A stretch of 64,000 nt of DNA from an uncultured Sutterella sp. (GTDB taxonomy: Bacteria > Pseudomonadota > Gammaproteobacteria > Burkholderiales > Burkholderiaceae_F), in NCBI GenBank assembly GCA_905206345.1, contig CAJLGW010000001.1, forward strand, positions 1-64,000, in the 5' to 3' direction. The notes beneath the pieces were generated by a model, which was not told the DNA's origin, did no database searches, and saw only the letters and a list, made by a program, of their open reading frames with translations. How positions within the stretch are numbered: position 1 is the stretch's first letter; each line of letters opens with the position of its first letter. Shown here piece by piece: positions 26,301-33,972 of this stretch. The position numbers were made by a program, and so were the translations under genes.

Positions 26301-26617
26301 CAACTAAAAACCTCTCAGGCGGCGAATCCTTTATTGTGAGTTTGGCCTTGGCATTGGGGCTTTCAAGCATCGCAAGCGAAAAGGTCAGTGTTGATTCACT
26401 CTTCTTAGACGAGGGTTTTGGGACGTTAGACGAAGAAGCTTTAGAAACGGCCATTGAAACGTTATCCCAGCTTCGAGAAAACGGTAAGTTAATTGGCGTG
26501 ATTTCTCACGTTCAGGCGCTTAAAGACCGTATTGGAACGCAAATCGAAGTGGTTGTCCAAAATGGTGGTAACAGTTCGTTAAGAGGGCCTGGTTGTCAGT
26601 CTATCGCCGCCAAATAA
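23366..26617 (+). CDS. sbcC: exonuclease subunit SbcC (SMC/Rad50-like ATPase)
   Basis: The Rad50-type partner of SbcD. The 1083-residue protein has Walker A GPTGAGKST at about 34-42, long coiled coils on both sides of a central zinc hook (Cys536-Pro-Leu-Cys539), and the C-terminal ABC signature LSGGESF with Walker B LFLDEGFGTLD. ATP binding closes the head and lets SbcD reach DNA ends. Many Glu, Lys and Gln heptads agree with a rod of ordinary length for the family. The start follows GGGGAAGAC. creA begins 35 bp downstream. Confidence 0.95.
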   Translation: MKILSVRFKNLNSLTGEWFIDFTTPDYDGLFAITGPTGAGKSTILDAICLGLYGSTPRLNKVTGGANDIMSRLTGECFSEVRFETEKGRYRCRWEQHRARNKPDGTLQSPKHEICMDDTDEILQTKSKGVLNKIEEVTGMDFKRFTRSMLLAQGDFSAFLQASADDRSPILEQITGTDIYSKISKKVFDRTKEEEKQLEKMKLVLGEIRLLSPGEESQKRENLKKNQSQRDTHKGVLEHLNDELSNLRQINEINEKLNKLGKDKQKLDADNEDFKTEDVRLERALKAFEIHPIYQKVCDGRNELVSLQKTIAFNESKQSETKANLESIQNAEKNAQVALDDFTSREAPFLTLIDEVLRLDVQLQQESSQLMDKKNEFSVLRGKLAKVEGKLNENLRYLENEEHARKPLEDYKKKHLNDEVLCESLAGIETEFEFVRTFAMAYRDAEKMVHQERAKLDNQQKAQEQAQKLLDVARPRLEQKQSEKETIQSQLATLLNGRLLREYRAQEKALREKLEMRRIISSLEEHRHRLRDGEPCPLCGALEHPYALGNFPQVSELESEIEAVNKRITQIEEKDEKLKKLEEDVVKIDADVRSFQSQLDQEKLKIRHFKDNWNQAHRIFEQAKLTLTEHRSVWIEKVRKYVDSEFLKEASFESILENLEIRVTRWKDNVRLLNEANQRTQTLKDENIRLTSFSDELKAQSQTLQAQIGTIQKTFDDRHHQRATLFGTRNPQSERDAFYAKLKACRDQLEACKTAKNRAQNDIGRLEGEHRALKTTLAQEEAKLTSNENSFITSCQSAGFANELAYCEALLTQAERLALQQKKQELDKRQSQWQSEVSVLKDQLTTCEARKTREVSLVELEAQITEKQGAYDTLVKLIATDTLELDRNDKERARQGQALRNIEQFEMTVRQWQNLRELIGSADGKKFRNFAQGITFDVVIKHANEQLQHMSDRYLLIRSQKEVLGLEVIDNYQAGEIRSTKNLSGGESFIVSLALALGLSSIASEKVSVDSLFLDEGFGTLDEEALETAIETLSQLRENGKLIGVISHVQALKDRIGTQIEVVVQNGGNSSLRGPGCQSIAAK

Positions 26618-26652
26618 TGATTAAAATCGAAGAAACAATAACGGAGTTTCAG

Positions 26653-27138
26653 ATGTTGAAAAAAATCATTCTTACTGCAGTGGTGGCCCTTTCGGCTTTG
26701 GGCTTAAGTGGTTGCAAAGAAGATGTCGCTGATGTGTCTTTGGGCTTTCTTACGTTTAAAGACATCAAAGTGAATCACTTTGTTGATCCGGTGGTGACTG
26801 GGGTGACGTGTCACGTTTCAAGTATTGAAGCCAATTTTGCGTTAAGCGACCCGTCCAATAACTCCGTGTCTTGCCATCAAACCGGCCCCATTACGCCAGA
26901 GATGATTGCTGCGATCAATAAGAGCAAAGAAGGAGAAGTCGTTTTCCATCGCTCTAAGAGCGTCTTTTTGAAAAATTTAAAGATTCGCCGAATTTATGAC
27001 CCGCAAGCCCAAGTGCTTCTTTATGTGTCTTATTCAACGAAGGAAATTTCGGGTAGTTACCACCATTCACTCTCAACGATTCCGCTTTGGGGGACAGAAG
27101 CTTACGTGAAGCCCATGCCCAAGCCCGAAGCGCTTTAA
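26653..27138 (+). CDS. creA: CreA-family exported protein, likely lipoprotein
   Basis: A 161-residue protein of the CreA family, which is widespread in proteobacteria and of unknown function. It has a signal peptide (MLKKIILTAVVALSALG) with a lipobox LSGC, suggesting a lipid-anchored periplasmic protein. The mature part has the family pattern GFLTFKDIKVNHFVDPVVTGV-TCHV and SDPSNNSVSCHQTGPI; the two Cys in these motifs may form a disulfide. The open frame begins at 26593 inside sbcC, but ATG 26653 has ACGGAG 6 nt upstream and starts the signal peptide. It ends 3 bp from the convergent repeat-protein gene. Confidence 0.9.
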   Translation: MLKKIILTAVVALSALGLSGCKEDVADVSLGFLTFKDIKVNHFVDPVVTGVTCHVSSIEANFALSDPSNNSVSCHQTGPITPEMIAAINKSKEGEVVFHRSKSVFLKNLKIRRIYDPQAQVLLYVSYSTKEISGSYHHSLSTIPLWGTEAYVKPMPKPEAL

Positions 27139-27141
27139 CAT

Positions 27142-27531
27142 TTAAGGAGTTCTTCGACCTTGATAGCGACCGCTTTCGTCATAGAAACGGTTGTTGTCTT
27201 CTCTGCCCAAATAATGGCCGTGCTCATCGTAGTGACGGCCGTTGTTGACTCTTCCTTGGTATCGTCCTGACTCGTCGTAAAAACGCCCGTTATCGTCACG
27301 TTTTCCTTGATATCGACCGTGTTCATCATAGTGGCGGCCATTGCTGTCAATTCTGCCTTTGTAGCGCCCGTGGTTGTCGTACATTCGCCCGTTTGAATCA
27401 ATGCGCCCTTCATAACGACCATGACCATCATAGTAGCGACCTTCTTGCTCGTTCCAATGTTGAGCAGAGACCATGAACGGTGCGCTAATCAGTGAGCAAA
27501 ATAAAAGGAGCGAAAGCAGCTTTTTGATCAT
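27142..27531 (-). CDS. secreted protein with six tandem 17-residue GRxYDxxGRYxGR repeats
   Basis: A 129-residue protein. Residues 1-23 form a signal peptide ending VSA. The rest is almost entirely six tandem units of 16-17 residues with the pattern G-R-x-Y-D-x-x-G-R-Y-x-G-R-x-D-x-N, rich in Arg, Tyr, Gly and Asp and without Cys. No enzymatic motif is visible. The pattern suggests a repetitive beta structure or a binding surface in the periplasm or outside the cell. I do not recognise a named family. The ATG at 27531 has TGGAG 7 nt upstream; an earlier in-frame ATG at 27543 overlaps that ribosome site. The gene is convergent with creA. Confidence 0.8.
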   Translation of the reverse strand: MIKKLLSLLLFCSLISAPFMVSAQHWNEQEGRYYDGHGRYEGRIDSNGRMYDNHGRYKGRIDSNGRHYDEHGRYQGKRDDNGRFYDESGRYQGRVNNGRHYDEHGHYLGREDNNRFYDESGRYQGRRTP

Positions 27532-27563
27532 TTTTTTCTCCATTGCTTCGTTAAGCATAACGC

Positions 27564-27597
27564 AAAAAAAGTGGCGAACTCCTAAAAGAGTCGCCAC
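27564..27597 (-). terminator. terminator of the PagP-OmpW fusion gene
   Basis: On the minus strand GTGGCGACT / AGTTCGCCAC form a stem with one bulge, followed by TTTTTTT. It sits 28 bp after the stop. Confidence 0.9.
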
Positions 27598-27624
27598 CTT
27601 TGCTATCTAAAAAACGAATTGTTT

Positions 27625-28758
27625 TTAGAACGCCACGCCCAAACCGAGGTTAAAGCTCGTGTTAGCCGGAATCACGGCTTCGCCCTTAGCGGATTCGACA
27701 CCACGGAACTTCGTGAAGTTCACCGTCATGTCAGTATTCACGCGGATATTCTTCGTGATTGCCCAAGTAAGGCCACCTTGAACTACGGGGTTGATGCTTT
27801 CATCTTCGTAGTCCACGGTCTTACTTTCAAGCTTGGAGTAAGCCACACCGGCGCCCGTGTGCAAACGAACGCTGTTGGCCACTTCCCAGTGGTATTGCAT
27901 CAAGAGGTTCGTATTGGAGAGCTTAAACTCTTCAGCCACCTTACCACCGGCTTCAATGTAGTGTTCGCTCTTTTGGTGGCTCAAATCAAGTGCCCAGTGA
28001 CGATCCAAGAAGTAACGCACACCAAACTTATAACCAGCATCAGACGTCATGGTCAAGTTACCGATGTCACCGTCACCAGAAGAGAGGTCGGTCTTAACCC
28101 AAGAGCCTTGTGCATAGAATTCGGTATTGGCTTCCCACGGGTTGCCTGCTGGCAACGGGTTCATGCGACGCATACGATCTTCAATTTCAATACGAGAGAA
28201 GAAGAAGAAGACGTTGCTGCCTGGGATATACGTACCATAGAGGTTGAACCAATCCGTGCCCACGCTCACGATGGGGAGCGGCACCGGAATCGGCAACCAG
28301 TTATAGTCCTCACGGAACGTGACACCAGCCGTGTAACCAGCACCTAAATGGAAACCGGATTGAGCGATCGGGAAGCGTGCAACCCATGCGTAACCGAGAA
28401 TGGGCTCGGGTTCGTAGTGGGAGTCACGGAACAACATGATGTAGGCTAAACGTTCGTTGCCACGTTCGTCAATGATGCTACGAGAGATACCGGCACCGAA
28501 AGGATAGGCATTTTCTTCATTGCGATTATCGTAGTCCCAGCGCGGGTGGTTCGTGTAGGTCGGAAGCAACAAACTTGTTGAACCGGTTTCGATAATGTGG
28601 TGCATACCATTGATTTGGTTGCCAACAAAACCCGCATCCGGATACGGAGAGGTTGCGCCCGGCAACGTTTCAAGGAATCCGTCCCAAAGACCGGCCTGGG
28701 CGGAAACTCCGGCTAAAGATAACGTGGTTGCTAATGCAATTTTTTTAAGATTCAGCAC
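27625..28758 (-). CDS. PagP-like lipid A palmitoyltransferase fused to an OmpW-like beta barrel
   Basis: A 377-residue outer-membrane protein with a signal peptide (1-22, ending AQA) and two barrel domains. Residues 23-194 match PagP, which moves a palmitate from phospholipid to lipid A: EPILGYAWVARF, GFHLGAGYTAGVTFREDYNW, LPIVSVGTDW and TYIPG are its landmarks. The catalytic His71 (TNHPRW), Asp112 and Ser113 (FRDSH) are kept. After a proline-rich linker, residues 211-377 look like an OmpW-family eight-stranded barrel (SDAGYKFGVRYFLDRHWALD, TGAGVAY) ending in the C-terminal Phe used by the BAM machinery. E. coli PagP is one domain of about 185 residues, so this fusion is unusual. The frame is intact and has its own terminator. 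Confidence 0.88.
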   Translation of the reverse strand: MLNLKKIALATTLSLAGVSAQAGLWDGFLETLPGATSPYPDAGFVGNQINGMHHIIETGSTSLLLPTYTNHPRWDYDNRNEENAYPFGAGISRSIIDERGNERLAYIMLFRDSHYEPEPILGYAWVARFPIAQSGFHLGAGYTAGVTFREDYNWLPIPVPLPIVSVGTDWFNLYGTYIPGSNVFFFFSRIEIEDRMRRMNPLPAGNPWEANTEFYAQGSWVKTDLSSGDGDIGNLTMTSDAGYKFGVRYFLDRHWALDLSHQKSEHYIEAGGKVAEEFKLSNTNLLMQYHWEVANSVRLHTGAGVAYSKLESKTVDYEDESINPVVQGGLTWAITKNIRVNTDMTVNFTKFRGVESAKGEAVIPANTSFNLGLGVAF

Positions 28759-28888
28759 ATCGGCCCCTTGTGGAATTCGATCGTTTAATTCTAAAAAATG
28801 TCCAATTATTTCAGCTTTTTACGATATCGTCCATAGTTTTTTTGTAAACCATGAGAAAAAGATGGAAAACTCCCGTACAATCACGCTC

Positions 28889-29197
28889 GGACAAAGTTTG
28901 TCACGACGATCGCGGGAATTTATTTCACGAGGAAAGTCCGGACTCCACAGAGCACCGTAGCAGTTAACGACTGCCTGCCGTAAGGCACGGATTAGAGCAA
29001 CAGAGACGAGCCGACGTTAGGGTCGGGTGAAACGGGCAATCTCTACGGGGAGCAACATCAAATAGGCAACCGACGAACCTGCTCGGTGAGGTTGCGGGTA
29101 GATGGCTTGAGACGTGGCGTGAGTCACGTTCTAGATGAATGATTGTCGGCTAAGGGCAACCTTAGAACAGAATCCGGCTTATCGACGAACTTTGTCC
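28889..29197 (+). ncRNA. rnpB: RNase P RNA
   Basis: Bacterial type A RNase P RNA, the catalytic RNA that trims tRNA 5' leaders. Conserved pieces are GAGGAAAGTCCGGACTCC near the 5' end, AGAGCAACAGAGACGAG in the middle and ACAGAATCCGGCTTA near the 3' end, which form the P4 core. Terminal helix P1 pairs GGACAAAGTTTGTC (28889) with GACGAACTTTGTCC (to 29197) and so sets both ends. A -10 hexamer TACAAT at 28876-28881 is placed correctly for the start. The 28759-28888 stretch before it holds the promoters of this gene and of the divergent fusion gene. Confidence 0.95.
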
Positions 29198-29230
29198 CTT
29201 CTTTTCTTCTATGGCTCTTCGCCAACGAAA

Positions 29231-29254
29231 AACCGGTGCACGTTGGCACCGGTT
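29231..29254. terminator. terminator between rnpB and feoB
   Basis: Perfect 9-bp stem AACCGGTGC / GCACCGGTT with a 6-nt loop. On the minus strand it runs into TTTTTCG, so it mainly ends feoB; it may also stop rnpB readthrough. Confidence 0.85.
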
Positions 29255-29276
29255 CTCTTCTCAGAATTTTTCTGCG

Positions 29277-31619
29277 TTACTCTTTGATGGCCATGATCGG
29301 AATCACACGTTTGGTGACCTTCTTTTGATCATCTTTTTTGGCCATGGCTTTCATCCAAAGAACCATCAATGCCAAAATGGTGAGGCTCAAACCGATGCAA
29401 ATACTGGCGTAAAGAGGATTGGCCGCGAAGTTAACTGTTTGGTAGAAAATCGTCGCAGCGCTATAGCCTAAAGCCGTTGTCCAAGCCACGGTAAAGACCG
29501 TCCAACGACCGCCCACTTCACGATAAATTGCACCGACTGCCGCCACGCACGGAACGTAGAGCAATACCATCAAAAGGTAAGCAAACGCAGCCGAAGCAGA
29601 ACCGAAAAGCGTTTGAATGGTCGCGATCGTGCCCAAGGAAACGCCTTGGCTTTCGGCGGCTTCTTCTTGGTTGGTCAAGTCATCGACGTGCAAACCCATT
29701 GGATCGGTAAAGGCAGAGGCAAGGCCGGCGAAGTTGTCGCGTACAGCCGCCAAAGCTTCACCAGTGACTTCCGTAAGTGAGAAGGCAGAGTCTTCTTCTT
29801 CGTCAGTCGTTTGAGCATGTTCGTTGGCGCTTAACGTGTCGTAGAGCGAATTCAACGTACCAACAACAGCTTCCTTAGCAAAAATCCCCGTAAAGACACC
29901 AACGGCTGCAGGCCAGTTTTCTTTTTCAACGCCCATAGGTTCGAAAATCGGAACAATGGTCTGACCGATTTGCGACAAGACAGAGTTTTCGCTGTCTTCG
30001 TTGCCGAACGAACCATCGGTACCCAAAGAGTTCAAGAACGTCAAGCAAGCCACAATCACAACGATCACGCGACCGGCACGGAACATGAAGGACTTCACGC
30101 GATCCCACGTTCTTAACATCACGTTTTTAAAGCTCGGAATGTGATAGGGCGGGATTTCCATCACGAAGGCGCTTGCGGCACCCGGTAAAGCGGTGCGTTT
30201 AAGTAAAAAGCCCGTGAGGATGGCGGCAAAAATCCCGATGATGTAGAGCAAGAAAACCAAATTTTGACCGTTTGTCGGGAAGAAGGCTGTTGCAAACAAA
30301 ACATAAACCGGTAAACGAGCACCACAACTCATAAACGGAGCCATCATCGTCGTGATGATACGATCGCTCGTTCGATCCATCGTTCGAGTTGCCATGATGG
30401 CTGGAACGTTACAGCCAAAGCCGACAATCAACGGAACAAAGGCTTTACCTGGCAAACCCAAGTAACGCATCAAACGGTCCATCACAAAGGCGGCACGAGC
30501 CATGTAACCCGATTCTTCCAAAATAGCCAAAAAGAAGAACATGAAGAAGATGACAGGGATAAAAGTGGAAATCGTTTGCATACCGCCACCGATACCGTTA
30601 GCGATAAAGACCGTTAACCACTCAGGTGTGCCCATTTGAGTGAGCCACTGACCCAACCCGTCAACCAAAATGCCTCCCACCAAGATATCGAAGAAGTCGA
30701 TAAAGACTGCACCGAGATTTTGCGTGAAGAGGAACATCACGTACATGATCAACAAAAAGATGGGAAGACCCAACCAACGGTGAAGCACGATGCTATCGAT
30801 GCGGTCAGTTAAGGTCGCAAGCATTTCATTTTGACGCGTAACGGCGTGAGCCATGACTTCAGAAATGAAACCGTATCGGGCGTTTGCAATTTCGATATCA
30901 AGATTGCCATCAAAGGCTTGATTGGTTGCATTGACAATGGTGTCAATGCGAGCGATTGTATCGGCATCAAAACGTTCCGTGAGTCCAGGGGCTTGCTCTA
31001 AAAATTGTGTGGCAAACCAGGCGCCATTGGGATTTTTTTCCGTGATGATAGCGGTAACGGAATCAATGGCTTTTTGAATTTTTTCTTCAAAGTGAACGTT
31101 AGAACTCGGGGTGACAGGAGCCGCTAAGAAATCAATCAATCGATTCTTAAGTTCTTGCAAACCCTTTTGGCGGGAAGCAACAAGACCGATCACAGGAACG
31201 CCCAATTGAGCTTCTAATGCCTCAAGATCCACACTGATGTGGTGTTGGCGAGCAACGTCAAGCATATTGACCACAACAACCATCGGAATCTTTAATTCGA
31301 GCAATTGCGTGGTGAGATAAAGATTTCGTTCTAAGTTGGCAGCATCAACGATATTAATGATGAGCTCGCTCTCGCCAGACACTAAATAGTCGCGAGCAAC
31401 GATTTCATCTTCGCCGGCGACAGAACTCGGCGTCAAAGAATAGATGCCGGGAAGGTCAACGACATCAAAGTCGATCCCACGGTAAGAGAAGGCGCCCGTT
31501 TTTTTATCAACGGTGACGCCTGCCCAGTTGCCCACTCGTTGATTGGAACCGGTTAAAGCATTAAAGAGAGTCGTTTTCCCGCAATTGGGATTGCCAATAA
31601 GGCTAATAATGTGTTTCAT
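29277..31619 (-). CDS. feoB: ferrous iron transporter FeoB
   Basis: The inner-membrane Fe(II) transporter. The 780-residue protein begins with a G-protein domain: GNPNCGKT (G1, about 8-15), VVDLPGIYSL (G3) and NMLD (G4), followed by a helical regulatory domain and eight or so transmembrane helices. The membrane part has the Gate motifs, including GFGCNVPAIMATRTM with its conserved Cys. A Glu/Asp-rich cytosolic insert (TTDEEEDSAF) lies before the last helices. It is the third gene of a feoA-feoA-feoB operon and ends before a terminator. Two Fur-box-like palindromes upstream of the first gene suggest repression by Fur in iron-replete cells. Confidence 0.95.
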   Translation of the reverse strand: MKHIISLIGNPNCGKTTLFNALTGSNQRVGNWAGVTVDKKTGAFSYRGIDFDVVDLPGIYSLTPSSVAGEDEIVARDYLVSGESELIINIVDAANLERNLYLTTQLLELKIPMVVVVNMLDVARQHHISVDLEALEAQLGVPVIGLVASRQKGLQELKNRLIDFLAAPVTPSSNVHFEEKIQKAIDSVTAIITEKNPNGAWFATQFLEQAPGLTERFDADTIARIDTIVNATNQAFDGNLDIEIANARYGFISEVMAHAVTRQNEMLATLTDRIDSIVLHRWLGLPIFLLIMYVMFLFTQNLGAVFIDFFDILVGGILVDGLGQWLTQMGTPEWLTVFIANGIGGGMQTISTFIPVIFFMFFFLAILEESGYMARAAFVMDRLMRYLGLPGKAFVPLIVGFGCNVPAIMATRTMDRTSDRIITTMMAPFMSCGARLPVYVLFATAFFPTNGQNLVFLLYIIGIFAAILTGFLLKRTALPGAASAFVMEIPPYHIPSFKNVMLRTWDRVKSFMFRAGRVIVVIVACLTFLNSLGTDGSFGNEDSENSVLSQIGQTIVPIFEPMGVEKENWPAAVGVFTGIFAKEAVVGTLNSLYDTLSANEHAQTTDEEEDSAFSLTEVTGEALAAVRDNFAGLASAFTDPMGLHVDDLTNQEEAAESQGVSLGTIATIQTLFGSASAAFAYLLMVLLYVPCVAAVGAIYREVGGRWTVFTVAWTTALGYSAATIFYQTVNFAANPLYASICIGLSLTILALMVLWMKAMAKKDDQKKVTKRVIPIMAIKE

Positions 31620-31636
31620 GGTGGAACGGGAGAAAA

Positions 31637-31867
31637 TTAGGAAATCGGGGAGAGTTCAAGTATTTCAATTTCGTCTTTGCGAACGGAAATCAAACCGCCA
31701 CGCACGCGAATTTCAATTGGGTCGCCCAAGGGGGCAATGCGAACAACTTCCAACTGTGCACCCGGAGTGGCACCTAACATCATCAAGCGACGTCGGTACT
31801 CGGGAGAGCATTGGTGAAAGGCTTCAATTTTCGCTTTGGAGCCAACAGGCAGTTCGTTTAACAACAT
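31637..31867 (-). CDS. feoA: FeoA-family protein (second copy, next to feoB)
   Basis: A 76-residue SH3-like FeoA protein (LNELPVGSKAKIEAFH, RRRLMMLGATPGAQLEVVRIAPLGDPIEIRVRG, LISVRKDEIEILEL). FeoA is a small cytosolic partner needed for FeoB function. All parts of the fold are visible and the length is normal. The stop lies 17 bp before feoB. It shares only modest similarity with the other FeoA-type protein of the operon, so it is not a recent duplicate. Confidence 0.92.
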   Translation of the reverse strand: MLLNELPVGSKAKIEAFHQCSPEYRRRLMMLGATPGAQLEVVRIAPLGDPIEIRVRGGLISVRKDEIEILELSPIS

Positions 31868-31882
31868 GGGATTAATCCTTTT

Positions 31883-32110
31883 TTACGCAGCAACGTAGAC
31901 GTTTTGAGCGGTTTGATAGTTAAGACCGATTCGACTATCGCCTACTGCCAACAATAAAGGCGCTCCTTCATTAGCTTGAAGGATTTTGACCGTAGCACCA
32001 CAGCGCAACCCCAGTTGCGTTAAACGAGTTTGTTCGGCCGGGTCTAACTTAAGTCGAACCACGGTGGCGTTTCGGGATGTGCCCAGTTGGGTTAAAGGTT
32101 GGATGTGCAT
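31883..32110 (-). CDS. FeoA-family protein (first copy)
   Basis: A 75-residue FeoA-type SH3-like protein and the first gene of the feo operon. The landmarks are TRLTQLGLRCGATVKILQANEG, PLLLAVGDSRIGLNYQTAQNVYV. It differs clearly from the next FeoA: it has a longer N-terminal segment and fewer acidic residues at the end. Two FeoA genes with one FeoB are known in several bacteria, where one may take the role that FeoC or a second subunit plays elsewhere. The start at 32110 is followed upstream by the Fur-box region. Confidence 0.85.
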   Translation of the reverse strand: MHIQPLTQLGTSRNATVVRLKLDPAEQTRLTQLGLRCGATVKILQANEGAPLLLAVGDSRIGLNYQTAQNVYVAA

Positions 32111-32149
32111 AGTTGATAATCAAAAGGGTATTCAATTGCCCAAAATGTT

Positions 32150-32168
32150 ATTGAGAATCGTTATCAAA
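32150..32168. promoter_or_regulatory. Fur-box-like site, proximal to feo
   Basis: ATTGAGAAT-C-GTTATCAAA, close to the 9-1-9 Fur palindrome, 40 bp before the first feo start. It fits repression by Fe-Fur. Confidence 0.65.
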
Positions 32169-32310
32169 TGCAATAGAAGATATCTATGGTTTTTCTCAAT
32201 CTAATGGAAAATGATTAAATGGATCAAAATTGAATAAATTTAAAACTGTTATATAAATCAATTACATACAAAATTTGTCTTTAACCGCTTACTAATCAAA
32301 ATGACATGTG

Positions 32311-32329
32311 ATTGATAATGATTATCAAT
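32311..32329. promoter_or_regulatory. Fur-box-like site, distal, perfect palindrome
   Basis: ATTGATAAT-G-ATTATCAAT is an exact 9-1-9 palindrome very close to the classic Fur consensus. It lies about 200 bp before feo and also near the 3' end of the mscS-type gene. The 32111-32406 gap is otherwise A+T-rich and without a gene. Confidence 0.75.
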
Positions 32330-32355
32330 AGAAACTATTGACTATTTAAATAGAA

Positions 32356-32383
32356 AAGCCACTTGTTTTGCAACAAGTGGCTT
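32356..32383 (-). terminator. terminator of the MscS-type channel gene
   Basis: Perfect 12-bp stem AAGCCACTTGTT / AACAAGTGGCTT around TTGC. On the minus strand it is followed by TTCTATTTAAA. Confidence 0.88.
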
Positions 32384-32406
32384 GGAGTCAGGTGACTGAC
32401 TAATAA

Positions 32407-33786
32407 TTAAGACGTTTGGGTCTTTGTATCGTTTTCTGCGTGCTTGACGTTTAATTCGCCCGTCAAACGCAAATCTCGGATTTGGTACGGAATCGAGATG
32501 TTGGCCTCAGCAAAACGAATAAGAATTTGTCGCATGATGTTGGACTTCAATAAGCCGGTTCCGTTATCAGGATCTTCAACCCAGAAATTCACACGCAAAT
32601 CAATGCCGTCAGCGCCAAAATTGGTCACAATGGCGCTTGGCGTACGAGTGGAGACCAAGCGGGGTTGGGAGCTCACGATATCGACCATGATGGCCAAGGC
32701 TTTTTCAACGTCTGCGCTGTAGTCAATACTGACATCAACAGAGGTCACCAAAGAGCGTTCCGTGAGAGAGAAGTTCTTGACCTTTTCGCTCACGAAACTT
32801 TCATTCGGGATAATCATTTCTTCGCCGCGTAAGTTGCGAACAACAGAGTAGCGAGTGTTGATTTGCGTCACTTTGCCGCTAAAGCCATTGACTTCAATCA
32901 TGTCGCCAATATTGATTGAGTGGTCAAACAAGATAATAAAGCCCGAGACATAGTTAGAGGCAATCTTTTGTAAGCCAAAGCCCAAGCCCACGCCAACGGC
33001 ACCACCGAAGATGGAGAGAACGGTTAAGTCAATACCGGCAGACGATAAGGCAATCAAAATCGCAATGGTAAAAAGGCCCACACGCAAAATACGCGCAAGA
33101 ACAATTTTGAGATTGTCATTGATGTCTTTGGCGTGTTGAATGCTAAGTTCTAATTGTTTGCTTAACCAATTAGCAATGGCTACCGCCAACAAAACGGTCA
33201 AGATACCGACCAAGAGCGTCCAAAGCGTAAATTTGCCACTTCCAATCGGTAAGGCAATGCTTTGCATTTCTTCCACGATGTGGGAGAGGATGCCAAAGAA
33301 GTCCAAGACCGCCAAGCTCCAGAACGTGGTGTAGATCAACCGCTTAACTTTGGGCGGCATACGGTCATCAAAGAGAATGACCAAAAATTCAACAGCAATG
33401 ACGAAAATGGCCCAAGCGTACAAGAGTCGGTAGGCAAGGATCATTGCATAGAGTTTGGCATTAGGATCCAAGAACCCCAATTCTTTCATAATATACGTGA
33501 TGATGAAAAGAACGAGGCCACTGAAAACAGAGAAGGTCACACGTTGCGTCAAAGTTAACAAGAAGTGAACGCAACGGTGGGTAATCGCAGGACTCTTCCA
33601 ACGAATGTTAATAATTTTCAAAGTCGTATTAATACGACGAGCAAGAATCCAGCCTAAAAGGACAGCAACAATAATCGATGCCACTTGAATCCAAAAAGGC
33701 ATGTTGGTTAGGCTGATTTGAGAAAGGGTTTGCTCAATCAGTGCATTGTGATCAGCAACGATCGCTTCGGGGTTTTGGGATTGCAT
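32407..33786 (-). CDS. MscS-family mechanosensitive channel
   Basis: A 459-residue membrane protein. An N-terminal set of about four to five helices precedes the MscS core: pore helix TM3 with GGAVGVGLGFGLQKIASNYVSG (Ala/Gly pattern that lines the gate), then the beta domain starting GDMIEVNGFSGKVTQINTRYSVVRNL and a cytoplasmic vestibule. Such channels open under membrane tension and release solutes after hypo-osmotic shock. It is longer than E. coli MscS (286 residues), closer in size to the YbdG/YnaI type. An in-frame TTG begins four codons earlier; I chose the ATG at 33786. It stands alone, with its own terminator. Confidence 0.87.
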   Translation of the reverse strand: MQSQNPEAIVADHNALIEQTLSQISLTNMPFWIQVASIIVAVLLGWILARRINTTLKIINIRWKSPAITHRCVHFLLTLTQRVTFSVFSGLVLFIITYIMKELGFLDPNAKLYAMILAYRLLYAWAIFVIAVEFLVILFDDRMPPKVKRLIYTTFWSLAVLDFFGILSHIVEEMQSIALPIGSGKFTLWTLLVGILTVLLAVAIANWLSKQLELSIQHAKDINDNLKIVLARILRVGLFTIAILIALSSAGIDLTVLSIFGGAVGVGLGFGLQKIASNYVSGFIILFDHSINIGDMIEVNGFSGKVTQINTRYSVVRNLRGEEMIIPNESFVSEKVKNFSLTERSLVTSVDVSIDYSADVEKALAIMVDIVSSQPRLVSTRTPSAIVTNFGADGIDLRVNFWVEDPDNGTGLLKSNIMRQILIRFAEANISIPYQIRDLRLTGELNVKHAENDTKTQTS

Positions 33787-33972
33787 AAAGAAAATCAATC
33801 AGTTAATGGTTATTTTCCCCATTGTACTGTTGGAGATAAGGCTGTGCAAAAAGAATGTATCAAGGTGTTTAATGTTGAGCCCAAACATCATCCGAAAGGA
33901 CAAGCCAAAAACGCCTATTAACCTGTATTATCAACACATAACTTTTAGATAACCGCATAAGAGGTTTTGCCA

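Noticed and set aside
27160..27460. CRISPR-like regular repeats
   Set aside because: The period of about 51 bp comes from repeated codons of the tandem-repeat protein; the copies are degenerate and coding, with no unique spacers.
27619..28347. 242-codon plus-strand frame opposite the PagP-OmpW gene
   Set aside because: Antisense shadow; the minus strand has a signal peptide, family motifs and terminator.
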